DNA of 64,000 nt. Origin: Curvibacter sp. CHRR-16 (lineage in GTDB: Bacteria; Pseudomonadota; Gammaproteobacteria; Burkholderiales; Burkholderiaceae_C). The DNA lies in contig NZ_JAHCSH010000001.1 of NCBI RefSeq assembly GCF_018474005.1, positions 186,001-250,000 on the forward strand, given 5' to 3'. Each line of letters starts with the position of its first letter. Within the stretch, counting starts at the first letter, position 1. Made by a program: the position numbers and the translations under genes. Positions 20,415-28,726 of this stretch are shown in pieces. The notes below the pieces were generated by a model that searched no databases, was not told the origin of the DNA, and worked only from the letters and a program-made list of their open reading frames with translations.

Positions 20415-21422
20415 TGGGGTGTCGGTATTGAGTCGTTGCACCCGCTCGCGTGCTTGTCGCGCCGCTTCCGAGACCAGCGCGGGCCTGTCACTGGTATCTG
20501 TGTTGGGGCGAGCAGTTGGCCGGTTTGTAGCCGCCGCCGTGTTGTTGCGGGGGGCGCTGGGGCGTTGTGCTGTATCGCTGGGACTGGCTGGGCTGCTAGG
20601 TGGGGCACTGGCTGGTGTGCCTGCTGCTGGGGGCGGAGTCACCGGGCTTGGGGCGGTTTGTACAGGCGTTACAGGCGCGGTTGCGCTTGTCGGGGGCGTA
20701 GTGGGGGATGGTGGTGGGGACACGGCTGAAGGTGGTGCGCTAGGTGCAGCCGTGGGAAGCGGTGCAGCAGCCGGTGTCTTGGTGGTGGGCGCAGGGGGAT
20801 TGACCACGTTGGCAGCGGGCGTGCTAGCCGTGGTGGGAATACCTTCTAGCAAGGGCATTTGCAACCAAGACAGCAGGCACACCACGAGCAATGCGGCGTT
20901 GGCGCTTGCCACGATGTAGAGCCGCTTGCGGCTAGGGGCATGGCGCCGCAGCCATTCGTTGGCTTCTGCTAGCGAGGTGGTCACGGTCAGTGCTTTTTGC
21001 AGTTGCTTTCGCGTACTCCAGTAGAGCAAGGCGTTGCCTGCCAAGCCCATGAAGACGGAAATGAGCACCACCACCACGCCTAGCGCTATCAGCAGTTCTG
21101 TATCGTCCAAGTGGTAGGCCAATCGACCCATGCCCAGCACCAGCAAACAGAGGGCTAGAAGGGTTGATATGTAGGTCAATACCCCGCGCCACATGCCACG
21201 GTAGATGAGCCAGTTGGTGGTCAAGCCCGCTGCAGCCCAGTTCCAGCCCAGCCAACGCCAATGTGGTTTGGGGTGTTCTTCCATGCTGGCAAAGTGCTTG
21301 AGGTAGACGTTGTTCCACAAGTCACCCAAGGCAGAACGGTACAAAGCACTGGTGGAGTGGTCGTGACCAGTGTCTAGTATGGAGTGCAGGGTAGGGGGCT
21401 CTTGGTTTGGGGTCTTGGACAT
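20412..21422 (-). CDS. DUF2628-like membrane protein with Pro/Ala/Thr-rich tail
   Basis: 336 residues from the ATG at 21422 (MSKTPNQEPPTLHSILDTG); the frame is open to 21524. The first half has WRWLGWNWAAAGLTTNWLIY, which resembles DUF2628, then two transmembrane helices (YISTLLALCLLVLGMGRL and LLIALGVVVVLISVFMGLAG) and a third near residue 185 (IVASANAALLVVCLLSWL). The rest is a 140-residue low-complexity Pro/Ala/Thr/Ser tail that must lie outside the membrane, probably in the periplasm. The function is unknown. Confidence 0.75.
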   Translation of the reverse strand: MSKTPNQEPPTLHSILDTGHDHSTSALYRSALGDLWNNVYLKHFASMEEHPKPHWRWLGWNWAAAGLTTNWLIYRGMWRGVLTYISTLLALCLLVLGMGRLAYHLDDTELLIALGVVVVLISVFMGLAGNALLYWSTRKQLQKALTVTTSLAEANEWLRRHAPSRKRLYIVASANAALLVVCLLSWLQMPLLEGIPTTASTPAANVVNPPAPTTKTPAAAPLPTAAPSAPPSAVSPPPSPTTPPTSATAPVTPVQTAPSPVTPPPAAGTPASAPPSSPASPSDTAQRPSAPRNNTAAATNRPTARPNTDTSDRPALVSEAARQARERVQRLNTDTP

Positions 21423-21462
21423 GGTGGGCGGACTCGTGCAACACGCAAGCGACGGTGGGTGC

Positions 21463-22707
21463 TCATGGTAACGCGGCTTGCTGGGTTTGCTGCATAGCGT
21501 TTGCAATTGCTTGCCCCAGTTCAATCACGGCCATGGCGTAGTAGCTGCTCCAGTTGTAGCGGGTGATGGCATAAAAGTTCTCCGTGCCAGCCACATAGCT
21601 GGGGGCTTGGTCGCCGTTTTGCAGCTCTATCAAGGCCAGTGGGCCTTTGTATTGCTGCCCTGCAGTGTCCAGCTTGACCCCTAAATTGGCCATGGTTGGG
21701 GCGCTGAATGTGGGCACGATGTCGGGCTGTAGCAAGGTGGCCATCGCATTGGGGTTGTTGCGATCGGGGTCGATGGCAAAGTGTGTCGGCACGCCCGGTT
21801 TCCACTTAAAGGCCACAAAGTAGTTGGCTACAGAGCCAATCACATCAGCCGGATTGGCAAACAGGTCAACGCGGCCATCGCCATCGAAGTCCACCGCGTA
21901 CTGAGTCCAACTCGATGGCATGAATTGCGGCATGCCCATGGCCCCGGCGTAGCTGCCGCGCAGGGCTAGCGGGTTGGTGCCGGTGCGGGCTGTCAGTTGG
22001 AGGTAGCTTTCGAGTTCGGAGCGGAAATAGCGCGCACGGCTTTCCGCGCGGGGGTGTTCTTTGGGAAAGTCAAACGCCAAGGTGGTGAGCGCATCAATGA
22101 TGCGGTAGTTGCCGGTGTTTTGGCCGTAAATGGTTTCCACTCCAATGATGCCGACGATGATGCTGGCAGGTACGCCCGTGTCACGTTCTGCTCGCTCCAG
22201 CGTGGCTTGGTTGGTGCGCCAAAACTTCACGCCTGCTGCAATGCGGATGGGCTCGATGAAGCGACTGCGGTAGAGCGCCCAGTTTTTGTTCATGCCACTG
22301 CTGGGGGGAAGCACTGCGCGGGCGATGGAGTCCATCTTGCGGGCTTGGCCTACGGTGGCTTGCACCCATTGCATATCGAGTTTGAGGCGTTGGGCCATCT
22401 CTTGGGCTGCAGCCATCACATCAGCGCGCTTGGCGTAACTGGGGGATGCCTCTGCCTCCTGCTGCAAACTGGCCCGTTGCGCTTGGTGTTGGATCTGTCG
22501 CACCCGTTGCTGGTGTGCTGCATCGCTTTTGCGGCTGTGGTGCTGTGCTTGTTGTTTTTTTGTGTGTAAATCGGTGCTAGAGCTTGCTGATACTGCTGGA
22601 GTAGCTATCAAAAACGTAGCAAATACTGCACAAAACAAGCCGCTTTTGAAATCGGAACGGGATTGGCGTGAAATAGTGGAGACAATCATGGAGCAAGCAA
22701 TACGCAT
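21463..22707 (-). CDS. mltB: Lytic murein transglycosylase B
   Basis: Cleaves peptidoglycan glycan strands to 1,6-anhydro-muropeptides in the periplasm. The signal peptide is SGLFCAVFATFLIATPAVSA. The catalytic Glu lies in VGIIGVETIYGQNTG, and GSYAGAMGMPQFMPSSW and VDFDGDGRVDLFANPADVIG are family hallmarks. No lipobox Cys follows the leader, so this is a soluble form. The start is uncertain: ATG 22707 or ATG 22689 (MIVSTISRQSR) both keep the leader, and neither has a strong ribosome site. Part of the leader-coding DNA is a copy of the dispersed hairpin repeat. Confidence 0.93.
   Translation of the reverse strand: MRIACSMIVSTISRQSRSDFKSGLFCAVFATFLIATPAVSASSSTDLHTKKQQAQHHSRKSDAAHQQRVRQIQHQAQRASLQQEAEASPSYAKRADVMAAAQEMAQRLKLDMQWVQATVGQARKMDSIARAVLPPSSGMNKNWALYRSRFIEPIRIAAGVKFWRTNQATLERAERDTGVPASIIVGIIGVETIYGQNTGNYRIIDALTTLAFDFPKEHPRAESRARYFRSELESYLQLTARTGTNPLALRGSYAGAMGMPQFMPSSWTQYAVDFDGDGRVDLFANPADVIGSVANYFVAFKWKPGVPTHFAIDPDRNNPNAMATLLQPDIVPTFSAPTMANLGVKLDTAGQQYKGPLALIELQNGDQAPSYVAGTENFYAITRYNWSSYYAMAVIELGQAIANAMQQTQQAALP
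22576..22623 (-). repeat. Dispersed hairpin repeat, copy inside the mltB signal sequence
   Basis: GCTAGAGCTTG...TGCTGGAGTAGCTATC and the closing TAGCAA match the reverse complement of the copy at 53343-53395 in order and spacing. Here it is translated as part of the MltB leader (TFLIATPAVSASSST). Confidence 0.65.
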
Positions 22708-22760
22708 GGGCACAAGCTTAACCGTGCGCACGCAGTCCAAAGTCTTGCAGTGGAAATTTC

Positions 22761-24197
22761 ATGGCAGCAGAAGACTTTTCAAGCACTCGGCAAGAACCCC
22801 GTTGGATAGAGTCCGAACTCCCTCTGGCGCAGGATCCTGTACCGCCTGAGCAAACCCCAACAGAACCACCAGCGCCGCAGCCCGGTCCCCGCAAATGGGT
22901 ACGCAGGCTGTGGCTATTGGCGCTGGCTTTGTTGTTGCTGTGCATCGGTTTGGTCTTGATGGCACCGTGGGCTATTGGTTTGGTGTTGCAACTGCGCATG
23001 CAAGAGTGGGTGGCCAGTGCTCAGACCAATCGCAGCAGTGTGCGGGTAGTGGCTTGGCACAACGATTTGCAGTGGCTGCGCTCCTCTGGTGAGTTGCAGG
23101 TGCAATTGGTGAGTGATTGTTGGGATGCATCGGCTCAAAGTCCAGCCCAACCCGCATGGGTGCTGCGTTACCAAGTCGGCCATATTCCCAGCCAGCACGG
23201 TTGGGGGGTAGTGGAGTGGTCACTCCAGCCGATGCACGGAATTGAGACTGGTGCTGCGTGGCGTGCAACTGGCAGCGCCCAGTTGGGCTACGACGCCCGA
23301 GTGCGCAGCCAATTCACCATCAGCCCGCGCCAATTTATGTGGCTGGATGCCCCGCTGCACATGGCCCCAGTCCAAGGCAGCTTGTTGTGGAGCGAATCCC
23401 TGCTATCGGTGCAACTGCGCAGTGAGCAATGGCGCTGGCAGCCCCAGGCTAACGCTGAGCAAGGTTCTCGCATGGCATGGCTTGCGCAAGGGCTTGCACT
23501 GCAATTGCAGGCACGGATGCGCGATGTGAATGGAGTGAGCCGCTTGGATGCAGAAATTACACCATCGGTTGACCGCATTCAGTTTGGGCGGCAGGCCTTG
23601 CAAAACCTGCGTTTTGCTTTGGGGGCGAAGGATGTTTACTGGCCCAGCGTGCGCCAATTTATCGCCGCTGGGGAGGGCAGTTGTGGTGTCAGCCTTGGCT
23701 CCAAACGACAACTGGCCGCGGTAGAGATGCTGCTAGGTGCTGGTTTGCAGCTAGGCATTGACCAGCTGCATGCACAAGGCAGCGGCCCTTTGCAGGGCCA
23801 AGTGCAGGGCAATTTGCAATTGGCCCTGAAGCCTGCTGCCGATGGTGCACAAGATTTGGTAAATCGGCTGCAACTGGATGCTGCGTTGCAACTGCAGGGG
23901 GCCATGCTGTCGTCAGAGCAGTTTCAAAGTGCGTTGGCCAGTGGGGTTGCGGTGCCCTTGGGGCGCACGCCCAGTGATGGGTTGGCCTTCAAAGTGCACT
24001 ATGCGCAAGGGCAGTTGAGTGTGGCCGATCAAATGGTTGATGAAACGTTATTGAACGTTATATTGCAGCAAGTAGAGTTGCAGTTACGTGCGTTGCTACG
24101 TGGTGAGGTAGCGCCGATAGAGGTGAACCCACTCAATGACAGGCCACCACCACAGCCATTAGCAGAAAAAGAACCAGAAGTCATTGCTGCACACTAG
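22761..24197 (+). CDS. Membrane-anchored protein, DUF945 (YdgA)-like
   Basis: 478 residues: a Pro-rich cytoplasmic start, one transmembrane helix at about residues 49-73 (LWLLALALLLLCIGLVLMAP), then a large periplasmic part rich in Gln and Leu with regular beta-strand character. The arrangement and the repeated Q-rich amphipathic strands resemble DUF945 proteins such as YdgA, but I find no decisive motif, so the family call is tentative. It is divergent from mltB by 53 nt. The function is unknown. Confidence 0.6.
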   Translation: MAAEDFSSTRQEPRWIESELPLAQDPVPPEQTPTEPPAPQPGPRKWVRRLWLLALALLLLCIGLVLMAPWAIGLVLQLRMQEWVASAQTNRSSVRVVAWHNDLQWLRSSGELQVQLVSDCWDASAQSPAQPAWVLRYQVGHIPSQHGWGVVEWSLQPMHGIETGAAWRATGSAQLGYDARVRSQFTISPRQFMWLDAPLHMAPVQGSLLWSESLLSVQLRSEQWRWQPQANAEQGSRMAWLAQGLALQLQARMRDVNGVSRLDAEITPSVDRIQFGRQALQNLRFALGAKDVYWPSVRQFIAAGEGSCGVSLGSKRQLAAVEMLLGAGLQLGIDQLHAQGSGPLQGQVQGNLQLALKPAADGAQDLVNRLQLDAALQLQGAMLSSEQFQSALASGVAVPLGRTPSDGLAFKVHYAQGQLSVADQMVDETLLNVILQQVELQLRALLRGEVAPIEVNPLNDRPPPQPLAEKEPEVIAAH

Positions 24198-24348
24198 GAG
24201 TGTTGCTAAGCGTCCGCGCTACCCGATAACTGGGTATGGGGTAATGCCATGCCTGTGTTAAAAACTGCAAATCAAATGGTGCCACGGGCACGCATTTCAA
24301 AACATTCCCCATTTTTTTTAGCGTTGTTTCAGTCGAAAAGGTAGAGCT

Positions 24349-24792
24349 ATGGTCAAACCGTGGTGCGGTTTTTCAGGTGTGCGCACTAGCCGCGGATTCA
24401 CCCTCATTGAAGTCATGATCGTGGTGGCCATAGTGGCCATCTTGGCGGCAGTGGCACTGCCGGCATACAACAGCTACGTTAAAAAAAGCCGTGCACGCTC
24501 GGCCGCTGCCGATTTGCGGGCGCTGGCTGCTGTCCTAGAAAACGGCTACCAAAAGCAGTTGAGCTACACCGCATGCACAACGGCCTGCAACAGCACCAGT
24601 GGAACTCAGACTGCGTTTCCCGGTTGGGCACCTAGCCAGAGTGCATTTTTTACATACAAGGTCAACTCGACAGCAACCACCTACACGCTCTCTGCTGAAG
24701 GTGTTACAGGCATGGCCTGCACCTTGTCAGTGACCAATTCCTCAACAGCTGGCACCGCCACGGGGGCAGATTGCGGTTTCACATCATGGTGA
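24349..24792 (+). CDS. Type IV pilin-like protein (PilE family)
   Basis: 147 residues with a prepilin peptidase site: a 15-residue leader ending in Gly, then FTLIEVMIVVAIVAILAAVALPAYNSY, with Glu at +5 of the mature protein. The helix, the YVKKSRARSAAADLRALAAVLENGYQK segment (given in part: SAAADLRALAAVLENGYQ) and a C-terminal disulfide pair (MACTLS...ADCGF) fit PilE-type minor pilins. AAGGTAG stands before the ATG. First gene of the minor pilin cluster; its stop overlaps the next start. Confidence 0.92.
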   Translation: MVKPWCGFSGVRTSRGFTLIEVMIVVAIVAILAAVALPAYNSYVKKSRARSAAADLRALAAVLENGYQKQLSYTACTTACNSTSGTQTAFPGWAPSQSAFFTYKVNSTATTYTLSAEGVTGMACTLSVTNSSTAGTATGADCGFTSW

Positions 24793-25262
24793 AGCACATG
24801 CGCCAACTACAGCAAGGCATCACCTTGATCGAGCTGTTGGTGGTGTTGACCATCATCGGCATATTGCTGGTGGTTGCCATTCCGCTGACATCGAGTTGGG
24901 TTGATTCCGGGCGAGTCTCAGAGGCCCGTGCACGTTTGGTACAGAGCTATAGCCAAGTGAAGGGCTTGGCTTTGCGCAATGCCCAAAAAGCCCAAGGTTC
25001 AACGGCAGCAGCCTCTTTGGTAATTGACACTGCCAACGCCAAGATATATGCCTGCGAAGGCCCTGCCTCCAGTTGCACCAGCACGCTTGCCAAGTGGAGC
25101 GCGGGCTACCCCGCAGGGGTCGCTTTCAGCTACATAGCATCCTCTGGCACAGAGACCACGCTCGCTTCGTTGGAACTGAGCAGCTTAGGTTTGCCCATTA
25201 CCGCTGCTACTAGCTACAAAACATCCAAAGGTACCCAGAATGAAACCTTCACTCTGCAATAA
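24786..25262 (+). CDS. fimT: FimT/GspH-like minor pseudopilin
   Basis: 158 residues from the ATG at 24786, which overlaps the stop of the previous gene; ATG 24798 is also possible. The prepilin site is QQG^ITLIELLVVLTIIGIL with Glu at +5. The body, SGRVSEARARLVQSYSQVKG and later beta-strands with a Cys pair (YACEGPASSC), matches the GspH/FimT fold. In type IV pili FimT/FimU-type proteins are part of the tip priming complex, and FimT has been linked to DNA uptake. It overlaps the next gene by 23 nt. Confidence 0.9.
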   Translation: MVKHMRQLQQGITLIELLVVLTIIGILLVVAIPLTSSWVDSGRVSEARARLVQSYSQVKGLALRNAQKAQGSTAAASLVIDTANAKIYACEGPASSCTSTLAKWSAGYPAGVAFSYIASSGTETTLASLELSSLGLPITAATSYKTSKGTQNETFTLQ

Positions 25263-25668
25263 ACCCTTGTCATCGCAGCGCGGGGACGCACTCATTGAAG
25301 CCTTGGTGGGCATGTTGCTCATGTCGGTCATCTCACTGGGTTTGGCATTTGTCATGACCAAGACACTCAATAACCAGCGCAACACCAGCGTCGGGTCACG
25401 CACTTTGGTGGAAATGCGCCAGGTTCTCAGTGACACAGGTGTTAGCACTTTGTGTGGCAGCAGCGGCACCGCCGTCTCCACCAGCAGTCAAGTCGCCGTC
25501 ACACCCACTTGCAGCACCATTGCATCCGTAACGGTGGATCCCAAAAAAGCAGATGGAAGCAGCTTGGGCATCAGTGGCTCTGTGACCAACGTGACGCAAT
25601 TAACGTCCTTGGCTACCCCCACCAGCGGCGATGACGCGGGTACTACAGGCATCAGCATCGCCCCTTGA
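25240..25668 (+). CDS. pilV: PilV-like minor pilin
   Basis: 142 residues. The prepilin site reads SQRG^DALIEALVGMLLMSVISL with Glu at +5, and the SLIEAL-type wording is that of PilV. The mature part is short and Ser/Thr-rich with two Cys (TLCGSSG, TPTCSTI). It lies between fimT and the PilW-like gene, matching the order of minor-pilin operons in Burkholderiales and Pseudomonas. Its TGA overlaps the ATG of the next gene by one base. Confidence 0.88.
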   Translation: MKPSLCNKPLSSQRGDALIEALVGMLLMSVISLGLAFVMTKTLNNQRNTSVGSRTLVEMRQVLSDTGVSTLCGSSGTAVSTSSQVAVTPTCSTIASVTVDPKKADGSSLGISGSVTNVTQLTSLATPTSGDDAGTTGISIAP

Positions 25669-26360
25669 TGATCATGACCATGCTTTCCCGCAAGAAACAA
25701 ACGGGCATATCGCTCATCAGCCTCATGGTCGGTTTGGTCATTTCTCTGATCATTTTGCTGGCCACTGTCATCGTCTTTAAGAACCTCATCCGCACCAGCA
25801 TGAGTTCCAAAGAAGACTCGATCAACGATGCGCAACGCCTATCCAGCATTCTGACCAGCCAGCTCCTAGTGCAGTCAGCCGGTTTTGCTATCACCTCCGC
25901 TACCGTTGGTACAGATTTGGTGGTGTTGTCCGGTGCAAGCATCGACGCAACAACTGGCGTGCTCTCGGGTACTTTGCAAAGTGTTGGTACAGAAGGCAAT
26001 GCGGTGGTGTGGGGTGAAAAAATTGGCTCCACCTACCAGTGCGCAGGCTTGTATTCCCCAAGCACTGGTGGCATGTACCGCTTGGGCCCGCAAGATTGCA
26101 CTTCTGCCAGCGCCGGGTGGAGCACTCTGGCTTGGACGCAGACAGTGCTGGACAACTCCAGCCAGTCCACTACGCACATGGCCTTGTCAGAAAAGTCGGG
26201 TGGCTGCGCGTCCTTTGGCATCGTGGGTATTGGCAAGGTCAGCATGACCTTCACCACCAACACGGTTCGCCGTGACTTCAAGCAAGACAACAACATCACC
26301 ACCAACACCACCCAAACCTCTACCAGCAGCAGTTGTTTGGTCAACTTTCCTTTGAGCTGA
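25668..26360 (+). CDS. pilW: PilW-like minor pilin lacking Glu+5
   Basis: 230 residues from the ATG at 25668; ATG 25680 (MLSRKKQTG) is equally possible. The leader ends KKQTG^ISLISLMVGLVISLII. Length, SLMVGLVIS wording and position identify it as PilW-like. The mature +5 residue is Ser, where PilW proteins normally have Glu. Glu+5 pairs with the N-terminus of a neighbouring subunit in the pilus, so its loss suggests a special position or relaxed role. Cys residues occur at YQCAGLYS, PQDCTSA, GGCASF and SSCLVNF. Confidence 0.85.
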   Translation: MIMTMLSRKKQTGISLISLMVGLVISLIILLATVIVFKNLIRTSMSSKEDSINDAQRLSSILTSQLLVQSAGFAITSATVGTDLVVLSGASIDATTGVLSGTLQSVGTEGNAVVWGEKIGSTYQCAGLYSPSTGGMYRLGPQDCTSASAGWSTLAWTQTVLDNSSQSTTHMALSEKSGGCASFGIVGIGKVSMTFTTNTVRRDFKQDNNITTNTTQTSTSSSCLVNFPLS

Positions 26361-26376
26361 TGCAGGAGTAAACACC

Positions 26377-28692
26377 ATGTCCCCAGCTAAGCCATTTAAC
26401 ACACGACTAGCCCACCGCGCACAGCGCGGCGTGGCCACTATCGTCATGGTGCTCCTCATTGGCCTGACCTTGTCAGCTGCCACCGTGGGCACCATCTACT
26501 ACGTCAACGCCTCGCAAGCACAAAGCGCCTCATTGCACGCACAAACCCAAGCGCAAGTGCGTGCTTGGACTGGTGTGGAGGTGGTACGCAGTTATTTGCA
26601 GACATTGATGACCAACAGCACGGACAACACCAAAGCATTGGCAGCGGCCATTACTTCCCAAGGCTCTGTCAAGCTTGAGTTGACAGGGCTTGATGGTGTC
26701 TCTGCTACTGCGGTTGCGGTAGACAGTGCAACAAACCCCACTACTTTCACGGTGGATGTCACAGCTACTTCCGGTGAAGAAGATACAGCAGCGCGAGCTT
26801 CGAGCACTATTCGGGTGGTTTATGGGGCGACTACTGCTAGCGCTAGCAGCAGTTCTGGTACCTGCAGTAAAAGTATTAGCGCTGGTCTTGTATTGGGCGG
26901 AGATACGTCAGTTTCAGGCGGTGGCTTAAATGCGACCAGTTCCTCGGGAAGTTTGGCTGGGATTGCAGTAGATGGCAACCTTACTGTAGAAAGCGCTGCA
27001 ACAGTTAAATTGTCAGGCTGTGCAACAGGGGATGTCACTTTGAATGGTGGTGGGGTTGTTGATAACACCTATATTTACTCTCAAAATGGAACCATTAAAA
27101 CTAGTAGCGGAATGAATCCGCCAAAAAATGTTGTTTTTTGGGGTAAGAACATTACTTTGAATTCCAGTCAAACAGACGCTGTTTATACAGCCCTGAAAGC
27201 CGGTTCATATTCTGTTGATGTCTATTCAAATGGATCAAAGATAGGTGCGGGAAATATTGGTGGGAAATTAAAAGCGTCAACTGCATCTCCCACTACACCA
27301 CCATGGACTGCTGGTACGGTTCTGCCTGATACATCTGGTTGGGCATTTGTTACATTGACTGATGGCAGTAAATATGTGGTTAATTTGGCTTCTGCAACGA
27401 TTGACACGACTACGGGCGTCGTTTCGAATGCCCAAGAAGCCGCAACTGGGTTAAGTGGCTCTGGATTATTGCCCGATACACTTTTATTTGTGGCAACTTC
27501 CATATATGGTGGAAATATTTCCATTGCTACGACTACTGCATCTAAAGTGTGGGCCAATAGTTTTGTGGACGAGGGATGGAATAGCAGTATTTCTGAATTA
27601 TTGGTGGCTGGCGATGCAAAAATTGGTGGCGGTAAAACTGGAAAAATTTCGTCGATTACAGGTGGAGGATATCTGTGGAGTCAATTTGCATCATGTGGAA
27701 GTACTTCATGCGACAACTTCACTCCTATAGGGAGTGGTAGTAAAATTGCGGGAGATATATTCTATTCTTCTTCTAAAACAAAGTATTCTGGATCTATCAA
27801 TAACTTAACCTCATCCGTTGTCAATACATCCCCTGGCTTGCCTGGTTTACCTTATTGCAATACCAAAACAGATACTTTAGATGCTAAAGATTATTCCGGT
27901 GATGTAAATTATTATTTTTACTTTGAATCCAATGTTCCAATGCTCAAAGTGAAAAATGTAAAAACATCGGATGGTACATCAATTGATGGTATTTATAACC
28001 TCAAGACTGGTGATGTTAGGAAGCTTGGTGGGAAAAATTTCTTAATGTGTAATTGGATAACGGATAGCGCGCACTCGTCAGCACATTGTTTTCAAAATGA
28101 AACGTCAAGCTGGACTATGAATGGACTCTCAAAAATGCCGCCTGGAGTAGCTTTGTTTGATGGGGATGTAAAAATTGATGGAGTTTCCTCTGGTTTAATG
28201 TCTAAGATCGTAACGGGTATTTTTTCTACCGGTAATTTGAACTTAACTAATTCTGGGCATATACCTTTGTGGGCCCCAAACTTTGCAGGAGCTTCGGACG
28301 CATGTTCTGGTGATTTTTATCCGACTAATCTTTGTACAAAAAATAATAATACGTGGAGCTTGGCAACTTGGGCCGATAGTGATGGTGCTGCACATACCTA
28401 CCCCATAGGAAATATGGCAATTGCTATTAATAAGAAATTAACCATATCTGGTTGGGAAGTGCATGGAAATATTTTGGTGGGAGGTGCCTTGGATAGCAGT
28501 GGAGGAGAAACCAATGTGTATGGAACAGCGGCTGTTGGTGTAAATGCTAGTGGAGGTGCAATTAAATTCACTGGGGGGTCATTTAATGTGCATACGAATG
28601 GTTTGACTAGCGATCAGCTTCAAGTGGTATCAAAAGGCTGTAGTTCGACATCTACTTCTGTCAATCTCAAATGGGCCCGCTACGTTTACTAG
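26377..28692 (+). CDS. Very large PilX-like minor pilin / tip protein
   Basis: 771 residues, several times the length of ordinary PilX. The N-terminus HRAQRGVATIVMVLLIGLTL and the following helix TQAQVRAWTGVEVVRSYLQ look like a PilX-type pilin stem without Glu+5. The rest is Ser/Thr/Gly-rich, with repeated beta-strand-like segments and many Cys pairs (CGSTSCDNF, LMCNWITDSAHSSAHCF), as in an adhesin. The first 600 bp have normal composition; from about 27,000 the gene becomes distinctly AT-rich. GGAG lies before the ATG. Pilus-tip adhesion is inferred; no PilY1 gene is present. Confidence 0.75.
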   Translation: MSPAKPFNTRLAHRAQRGVATIVMVLLIGLTLSAATVGTIYYVNASQAQSASLHAQTQAQVRAWTGVEVVRSYLQTLMTNSTDNTKALAAAITSQGSVKLELTGLDGVSATAVAVDSATNPTTFTVDVTATSGEEDTAARASSTIRVVYGATTASASSSSGTCSKSISAGLVLGGDTSVSGGGLNATSSSGSLAGIAVDGNLTVESAATVKLSGCATGDVTLNGGGVVDNTYIYSQNGTIKTSSGMNPPKNVVFWGKNITLNSSQTDAVYTALKAGSYSVDVYSNGSKIGAGNIGGKLKASTASPTTPPWTAGTVLPDTSGWAFVTLTDGSKYVVNLASATIDTTTGVVSNAQEAATGLSGSGLLPDTLLFVATSIYGGNISIATTTASKVWANSFVDEGWNSSISELLVAGDAKIGGGKTGKISSITGGGYLWSQFASCGSTSCDNFTPIGSGSKIAGDIFYSSSKTKYSGSINNLTSSVVNTSPGLPGLPYCNTKTDTLDAKDYSGDVNYYFYFESNVPMLKVKNVKTSDGTSIDGIYNLKTGDVRKLGGKNFLMCNWITDSAHSSAHCFQNETSSWTMNGLSKMPPGVALFDGDVKIDGVSSGLMSKIVTGIFSTGNLNLTNSGHIPLWAPNFAGASDACSGDFYPTNLCTKNNNTWSLATWADSDGAAHTYPIGNMAIAINKKLTISGWEVHGNILVGGALDSSGGETNVYGTAAVGVNASGGAIKFTGGSFNVHTNGLTSDQLQVVSKGCSSTSTSVNLKWARYVY

Positions 28693-28726
28693 CCCATTAA
28701 TCCCCATCCAATAAGCCGCTATCTGC

